This document shows, piece after piece, positions 58,812-64,000 of a stretch of DNA of 64,000 bases. Made by a program: the position numbers and the translations under genes. The stretch's first letter is position 1; every line of letters begins with the position of its first letter. The stretch is from positions 310,001 to 374,000 of the forward strand of contig CAWAVV010000005.1 in NCBI GenBank assembly GCA_963785565.1, read 5' to 3'. This stretch comes from AP-15 sp963785565 (GTDB taxonomy: Bacteria; Pseudomonadota; Alphaproteobacteria; ATCC43930; CGMCC-115725). The notes beneath the pieces are model-generated. The model was given only the letters and a program-made list of their open reading frames with translations. It was not told the DNA's origin and made no database searches.

Positions 58812-59446
58812 ACAGCTCGGCCGCCACACCGCCCTTCGAACAGCCCGAAAACTTCGACTTCACCGCGGAAAATATGCGGGTGGCCGAGGCCCATATCGCA
58901 AAATACCCGCCGGGGCGGCAGGCGAGCGCGGTCTTGCCGCTGCTCGATCTGGCGCAGCGCCAGTGCGGCGGCTGGCTGCCGCGCGCGGCAATGGACCGGG
59001 TCGCGCAGATTTTGGCGATGCCGCCGATCCGGGTCTATGAGGTCGCGAGCTTTTATACGATGCTCAATTTGCGGCCTGTCGGGCATTATCTGCTGCAGGC
59101 ATGCACAACAACGCCGTGCTGGCTGCGCGGCTCGGACGACGTAGTCGCAGCCTGCGAGCGCAAGCTCGGTATCGTGATGGGGGGGAATACCGCCGACGGC
59201 CTGTTCACCCTGGTCGAGGTCGAGTGCCTGGGCGCCTGCGTCAATGCGCCGATCCTGCAGGTCAACGACGATTTCTACGAGGATCTCGACGGGCCGGCGA
59301 CCGAGGCCCTGCTGGACGCGCTGCGCGCCGGCGCTCCGCCACCGCCCGGTTCGATGATCGGCCGGCATGGCTCCGAACCAATCAGCGGTCGCACGACCCT
59401 GACAGAGCCGACCGGCAGTGCCGCTGCCGATTCCGAGGGGACATGA
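58808..59446 (+). CDS. nuoE: NADH-quinone oxidoreductase subunit E
   Basis: Protein of 212 residues with a thioredoxin-like [2Fe-2S] domain. The four cysteines are in QACTTTPCWLRG and VECLGACVNAPI. A short acidic/Ser-rich tail follows. The stop lies directly before the nuoF ATG. Confidence 0.95.
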   Translation: MNSSAATPPFEQPENFDFTAENMRVAEAHIAKYPPGRQASAVLPLLDLAQRQCGGWLPRAAMDRVAQILAMPPIRVYEVASFYTMLNLRPVGHYLLQACTTTPCWLRGSDDVVAACERKLGIVMGGNTADGLFTLVEVECLGACVNAPILQVNDDFYEDLDGPATEALLDALRAGAPPPPGSMIGRHGSEPISGRTTLTEPTGSAAADSEGT

Positions 59447-60739
59447 ATGCTCGCCGACAAGGACCGCATCTTCACCAACCTCTACGGCCAGGACGATTGG
59501 CGGCTCGACGGCGCGCGGCGGCGCGGCGATTGGGACGGCACCAAGGATCTGATCCTGAAGGGCCGCGACTGGATCGTCGAGCAAATCAAGGAATCGGGGC
59601 TGCGCGGGCGCGGCGGCGCGGGTTTCCCGACCGGCCTCAAATGGTCGTTCATGCCGAAAGAGAGCGATCGACCCGCCTATCTCGTGGTCAATGCCGACGA
59701 AAGCGAGCCCGGCACGTGCAAGGACCGCGACATCCTGCGCAACGACCCGCACAAGCTCGTCGAAGGGTGCCTGTTGGCCTCGGCCGGGATGGGCGTGCAC
59801 CACTGCTATATTTACATTCGCGGCGAATTCTATAACGAGGCGCAGCGGCTGCAGGCGGCGATCGACGAGGCCTATGGCGCGGGGCTGATCGGCAAGGATG
59901 CCTGCGGCTCGGGCTACCCGTTCGAGCTCCACCTGCATCGCGGCGCCGGCGCCTATATCTGCGGCGAGGAGACCGGGCTGCTCGAAAGCCTCGAAGGGCG
60001 CAAGGGCCAGCCCCGGCTGAAGCCGCCGTTTCCGGCGCAGGTCGGGCTCTATGGCTGCCCGAGCACGGTCAACAATGTCGAGACCATCGCGGTCGCGCCG
60101 ACGATCCTACGCCGAGGGGCCGCGTGGTTCGCGGGCATCGGCCGGCCGAAAAACAGCGGCACCAAGATCTATTGTTTGTCGGGCCACGTGAATACGCCGT
60201 GCAATGTCGAGGAGGCGATGAGCATCCCGCTCAAGGAGCTGATCGAGCGCCATGGAGGCGGGGTGCGCGGCGGCTGGGACAACCTGCTCGCCGTGATCCC
60301 GGGCGGCTCTTCGGTGCCGGTCCTGCCGAAATCGATCTGTGAGACGGTGCTGATGGATTTCGACAGTCTGCAGGAGGTCAAGAGCGCGCTCGGAACCGCG
60401 GCGGTCATCGTCATGGACAAATCGACCGACATCATCAAGGCGATCGCTCGGTTGTCGAAATTCTACAAGCACGAAAGCTGCGGCCAATGCACGCCGTGCC
60501 GCGAAGGTCTGGGCTGGGTGTGGCGGGTGATGGAGCGGATGGTCGAGGGCAACGCCTCGGTGGCGGAGATCGACATGCTGCTCGACGTATCCTACGAGGT
60601 CGAAGGCCATACGATTTGCGCGCTGGCTGATGGCGCGGCCTGGCCGGTGCAAGGGCTGATTCGCCATTTCCGCCCGGAAATGGAACGGCGCATCGCCGAA
60701 TACCGCGACGTGGCCGCGCGGCAGAGGCAGGCGGCCTGA
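59447..60739 (+). CDS. nuoF: NADH-quinone oxidoreductase subunit F
   Basis: Protein of 430 residues that binds NADH and FMN. GRGGAGFPTGLKWSFMP is the nucleotide-binding region, GAYICGEETGLLESLEG the FMN region, and ESCGQCTPCREG plus HTICALADGAAWP hold the [4Fe-4S] cluster N3. It lies 1 bp before nuoG. Confidence 0.97.
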   Translation: MLADKDRIFTNLYGQDDWRLDGARRRGDWDGTKDLILKGRDWIVEQIKESGLRGRGGAGFPTGLKWSFMPKESDRPAYLVVNADESEPGTCKDRDILRNDPHKLVEGCLLASAGMGVHHCYIYIRGEFYNEAQRLQAAIDEAYGAGLIGKDACGSGYPFELHLHRGAGAYICGEETGLLESLEGRKGQPRLKPPFPAQVGLYGCPSTVNNVETIAVAPTILRRGAAWFAGIGRPKNSGTKIYCLSGHVNTPCNVEEAMSIPLKELIERHGGGVRGGWDNLLAVIPGGSSVPVLPKSICETVLMDFDSLQEVKSALGTAAVIVMDKSTDIIKAIARLSKFYKHESCGQCTPCREGLGWVWRVMERMVEGNASVAEIDMLLDVSYEVEGHTICALADGAAWPVQGLIRHFRPEMERRIAEYRDVAARQRQAA

Positions 60740-60740
60740 G

Positions 60741-62813
60741 ATGCCGAAGCTGACGATCGACGGCGATGAAATCGAGGTGCCGGCGGGCACGACGATCTTG
60801 CAGGCCTGCGAACTGGCCGGGATCGAGGTTCCGCATTTCTGCTTTCACGAACGCCTGGCAATCGCCGGAAACTGCCGGATGTGCCTGGTCGAGGTGGAGC
60901 GGTCGCCGAAGCCGATCGCCTCCTGTGCGATGCCGGTCGGCGATGGGATGGTGGTCCACACCAAATCGCCGAAGGCGCTGAAGGCCCAAAAGGGGGTGAT
61001 GGAGTTCCTGCTGATCAACCACCCGCTCGACTGCCCGATCTGCGACCAGGGCGGCGAGTGCGATCTGCAGGACCAGGCGATGGCCTACGGCTTCGACCGC
61101 AGCCGGTTCGTGGAAAACAAAAGAGCGGTGCGCGACAAGAATTTCGGCCCGCTGGTCGAGACCCACATGACCCGCTGCATCCATTGCACGCGCTGTATCC
61201 GGTTTCTGACCGAGATCGCGGGAGTCCAGGAATTGGGCGCCACCGGGCGCGGCGAAGACATGGAGATCGGCACCTATATCGAGCGTGCGCTCGGGTCCGA
61301 GCTGTCCGCCAACATCATCGATCTGTGCCCGGTCGGCGCGCTGACCTCCAAGCCCTATGCGTTCATGGCCCGGCCGTGGGAATTGGTCAAAGCCGAGTCG
61401 ATCGATGTTCTCGACGCGGTCGGCAGCAATATCCGGGTCGACTCCCGCGACGCGCAGGTCTTGCGGGTGCTGCCGCGGGTCAATGAGGACATCAACGAGG
61501 AGTGGATCTCGGACAAGACCCGCTACGCGATCGACGGGCTGCGCCGGCGGAGGCTCGATCGCCCGTATGCCGGCCGCCGCGGCGCCCGGGTCGAGACCGA
61601 CTGGCGCGACGCGCTCGAAATCGTCGCCGACCGGATGAAGGCGGTTCCAGCCGAACGCATCGCCGCGATCGCCGGCGATCTGTGCGACCTCGAATCGATG
61701 TTCGCGCTAAAGGAACTGCTTGGCGGGCTTGGCGCGGTCAGCCTTGACTGCCGTCAGGACGGGGCCAAGCTCGATCCGCGCTGCCGCGCCGGCTACCTGT
61801 TCAACACGACGATCGCCGGCATCGAAATGGCCGACGCTTGCCTATTGATCGGCACGAACCCGCGCTGGGAAGCGCCGCTCGTCAATGCGCGGTTGCGCAA
61901 GCGCCATTTGCAGGGTGGCTTCAACATCGCCGCGATCGGTCCGGCGCTCGATTTGTCCTTTCCGGTCGAAATGCTGGGCGAAGGGGGCGAGACCGTCGGT
62001 GCGGTCGCCACCGGCGCGCATCCCTGGGCCGAACGGCTGCGTCAGGCGAAGAACCCGATGCTGATCGTGGGGCAAGGGGCGTTGACGCGGGCGGATGGCG
62101 CGCAGGTGCTGGCGAGCGCGCGCGAGATCGCCGAACATTGCGGCCTGGTGCGCGACGGCTGGAACGGGTTCAATGTGCTGCACCGGGCCGCGGCGCGGGT
62201 CGGCGGCCTCGATATCGGCTTTGTGCCACAACCGGGCGGGCGTGATGTCGCCGACATTCTCGAGGGCTGCCGGTCGGGCGCGATCGAAGTGCTCTATCTT
62301 CTCGGCGCCGACGAGATAGACGTTGGCGATCTCGGCTCGGCCTTTGTCGTATATCAAGGACACCACGGCGACCGGGGCGCCGAGCGGGCCGACGTGATCC
62401 TGCCGGGGGCGGCCTATACCGAGAAGGATGGCACCTATCTCAACACCGAGGGACGGGCGCAGCTCGGCCGCCGCGCGGTCTTTCCACCCGGTGACGCGCG
62501 CGAGGACTGGACGATCATCCGTGCGCTCTCGGCCGCGGTCGGCCGGCCGCTTCCCTTCGACAGTCTGGGCGAGTTGCGCCGCCGCCTGCGCGCCGCCCAT
62601 CCGTCCGCCGCCGAAATCGACCGGGTGACGCCGGCGGTATGGGGCGACTTCGGCGAGACCGGGCCGATCGAGCCGCGCCCGTTCGCCTATCCGATCGCGG
62701 ATTTCTACCGCACCGATCCGATCAGCCGGGCGAGCGCGACGATGGCCGAGTGCAGCGACGTATTCTTGGCGCATCACGGCGAATTGCCCGCGCGGACCGG
62801 CACGCATGGCTGA
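60741..62813 (+). CDS. nuoG: NADH-quinone oxidoreductase subunit G
   Basis: Protein of 690 residues. The N-terminal [2Fe-2S] site has CELAGIEVPHFCFHE and GNCRMCLVEVE. The next clusters are in HPLDCPICDQGGECDLQD and TRCIHCTRCIRFLTEI with DLCPVGALTSKPYAF. The rest is a molybdopterin-oxidoreductase-like domain without a cofactor. It overlaps nuoH by 8 bp. Confidence 0.96.
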   Translation: MPKLTIDGDEIEVPAGTTILQACELAGIEVPHFCFHERLAIAGNCRMCLVEVERSPKPIASCAMPVGDGMVVHTKSPKALKAQKGVMEFLLINHPLDCPICDQGGECDLQDQAMAYGFDRSRFVENKRAVRDKNFGPLVETHMTRCIHCTRCIRFLTEIAGVQELGATGRGEDMEIGTYIERALGSELSANIIDLCPVGALTSKPYAFMARPWELVKAESIDVLDAVGSNIRVDSRDAQVLRVLPRVNEDINEEWISDKTRYAIDGLRRRRLDRPYAGRRGARVETDWRDALEIVADRMKAVPAERIAAIAGDLCDLESMFALKELLGGLGAVSLDCRQDGAKLDPRCRAGYLFNTTIAGIEMADACLLIGTNPRWEAPLVNARLRKRHLQGGFNIAAIGPALDLSFPVEMLGEGGETVGAVATGAHPWAERLRQAKNPMLIVGQGALTRADGAQVLASAREIAEHCGLVRDGWNGFNVLHRAAARVGGLDIGFVPQPGGRDVADILEGCRSGAIEVLYLLGADEIDVGDLGSAFVVYQGHHGDRGAERADVILPGAAYTEKDGTYLNTEGRAQLGRRAVFPPGDAREDWTIIRALSAAVGRPLPFDSLGELRRRLRAAHPSAAEIDRVTPAVWGDFGETGPIEPRPFAYPIADFYRTDPISRASATMAECSDVFLAHHGELPARTGTHG

Positions 62814-63819
62814 TTTTTGGCATGGCTATGCCTGGCCGACGGTGATCACGGTCGGCGAGGTGCTGGCGGTGGTCGTGCTGCTTCTGATTGCCGTCGCCTT
62901 TTTGACTTACGCCGAGCGCAAGGTGCTGGCGTTTTCGCAACTGCGCAAAGGGCCGAACGTGGTCGGCCCGTTTGGGCTGCTGCAGCCCTTCGCCGATGGT
63001 CTCAAGCTGCTGATCAAGGAAACAATCGTCCCGAGCGGGGCCAATCGTATCGTATTCATCGCCGCGCCGATCGTCACCTTTACGTTGAGCCTCGTAGCCT
63101 GGGCGGCGATCCCGTTCAATCCGGGCGTGGTGATCGCCGACATCAATGTCGGGATTCTCTACCTGTTCGCGATCAGCTCGCTCGGGGTGTACGGCATTAT
63201 CCTCGCCGGCTGGGCGTCGAATTCGCGTTACGCTTTTCTCGGCGCGTTGCGGTCGGCGGCGCAGATGGTTTCGTACGAGGTCGCAATCGGCTTTGTGCTG
63301 GTCACCGTGCTGGTTTGTGTCGGCTCGCTGAACTTGACCGATATCGTCGAGGCGCAGCGGCACATCTGGTTCGCGGTCCCGCTATTGCCGATGTTCGTGA
63401 TTTTCTTCATCTCCGGCTTGGCCGAGACCAACCGCGCTCCGTTCGACGTAGTTGAGGGCGAGACGGAGTTGGTGGCCGGCTATTTCGTCGAATATTCGGC
63501 GATGGCGTTTGCGCTGTTCTACCTCGGCGAATACGCCAACATGATCCTGATGAGCGCGATGACCAGCGTGCTGTTCCTCGGTGGCTGGCTGGCCCCGTTC
63601 GGAGTGCCGCCGTTCACTTGGGTCCCCGGACCGATCTGGTTCCTGCTCAAGATCGCCTTTGTGCTGTTCTGTTTTCTGTGGGTGCGTGCGACCTTCCCGC
63701 GATTCCGCTATGACCAGTTGATGCGGCTCGGCTGGAAGGTGTTTCTGCCGTTCTCGCTGTTCTGGCTGGTATTGACCGCGGGGGTATTGACCGCGGCCGG
63801 ATGGCTGCCGGCGCACTGA
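62806..63819 (+). CDS. nuoH: NADH-quinone oxidoreductase subunit H
   Basis: Protein of 337 residues with about eight membrane helices. AYAERKVLAFSQLRKGPNVVG-type signature, SLGVYGIILAGWASNSRYAF and AETNRAPFDVVEGETELV are all present; these form the quinone-entry subunit. A 28-bp gap with GGAGG leads to nuoI. Confidence 0.96.
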   Translation: MADFWHGYAWPTVITVGEVLAVVVLLLIAVAFLTYAERKVLAFSQLRKGPNVVGPFGLLQPFADGLKLLIKETIVPSGANRIVFIAAPIVTFTLSLVAWAAIPFNPGVVIADINVGILYLFAISSLGVYGIILAGWASNSRYAFLGALRSAAQMVSYEVAIGFVLVTVLVCVGSLNLTDIVEAQRHIWFAVPLLPMFVIFFISGLAETNRAPFDVVEGETELVAGYFVEYSAMAFALFYLGEYANMILMSAMTSVLFLGGWLAPFGVPPFTWVPGPIWFLLKIAFVLFCFLWVRATFPRFRYDQLMRLGWKVFLPFSLFWLVLTAGVLTAAGWLPAH

Positions 63820-63847
63820 GCGGCGGAACGAGGCGGAGGAACGATCG

Positions 63848-64000
63848 ATGATATCTCTGGCACGCAGCGCCCGCGGATTATTGCTGAGCGAGCTGCTTTC
63901 GGGGTTGGCGCTGACCTTGCGCTACATGTTCAAGGGCGCGGTCACGGTCAACTATCCCTATGAAAAGGGACCGCTCAGCACCCGCTTTCGCGGCGAGCAC
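63848..64000 (+). CDS. nuoI: NADH-quinone oxidoreductase subunit I (5' part)
   Basis: The first 51 codons are present and the gene continues past the window. TLRYMFKGAVTVNYPYEKGP followed by LSTRFRGEH is the conserved NuoI N terminus before the two [4Fe-4S] motifs. GGAGG lies 8 nt before the ATG. Confidence 0.93.
   Translation, partial: MISLARSARGLLLSELLSGLALTLRYMFKGAVTVNYPYEKGPLSTRFRGEH

Overview
The window is GC-rich DNA from an alphaproteobacterium; I cannot fix the family. The evidence is the conserved gene order on the right: rpoZ-rsh-acpS-lepB-rnc, then tig-clpP-clpX-lon-hupB, tRNA-Val, tRNA-Asp and an uninterrupted nuoABCDEFGHI operon (nuoI runs off the right edge). No rRNA, CRISPR array or transposase was seen.

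Region 1 (1-27.5 kb) is an accessory cluster that looks like a machine for modifying secreted peptides, proteins or glycans. It holds a P-loop sulfotransferase-like gene cut by the left edge, two Fe(II)/2-oxoglutarate oxygenases of different folds (PF13759/TIGR02466-like and JmjC/cupin_4), and a 97-residue protein with a Tat-like signal. It also holds an acyltransferase-3 membrane protein, an exported TPR protein, four paralogous giant proteins (nucleotidyltransferase-like, TPR-like, SPINDLY/OGT-type glycosyltransferase), a TPR/GT9-like transferase, a GT4-like transferase, a PqqD-HprK-like kinase fusion, a separate small PqqD-like protein, a TPR/fucosyltransferase, another GT-B-like protein and an ATP-grasp enzyme. 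The small exported protein has its own sigma-54 -24/-12 promoter, with three copies of a 17-bp TGT-N11-ACA motif upstream. The four giant paralogues show stepwise loss of catalytic residues. This is the best candidate for an undescribed system: regulated export of a small protein plus oxidation, glycosylation, sulfation or ligation. The substrate relationship is inference.

Region 2 (27.5-38.4 kb) begins with a frameshifted AraC pseudogene, tRNA-Asn and tRNA-Cys, then the core genes rpoZ, rsh, acpS, lepB and rnc. A leftward copper/metal block follows (a DUF2946-like protein, an outer-membrane-like protein, CopC, and a CopD-cytochrome c-redoxin-like fusion), beside a divergent Zur/Fur gene.

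Region 3 (39.0-45.3 kb) is a small island in tRNA-His. It is bounded by a 15-bp direct repeat (39018-39032 and 45246-45260). The left end keeps a displaced tRNA-His 3' half, and the right end is an intact tRNA-His. It carries a tyrosine integrase, an AlpA-like regulator, small phage-like genes, an orphan OmpR-type winged-helix protein and a HicA/DUF1902 toxin-antitoxin pair.

Region 4 (45.4-64 kb) is housekeeping: the Nnr NAD(P)HX repair enzyme, malonyl-CoA decarboxylase, tRNA-Leu, trigger factor with an unusual low-complexity insert, ClpP, ClpX, Lon, HU, two tRNAs and respiratory complex I.
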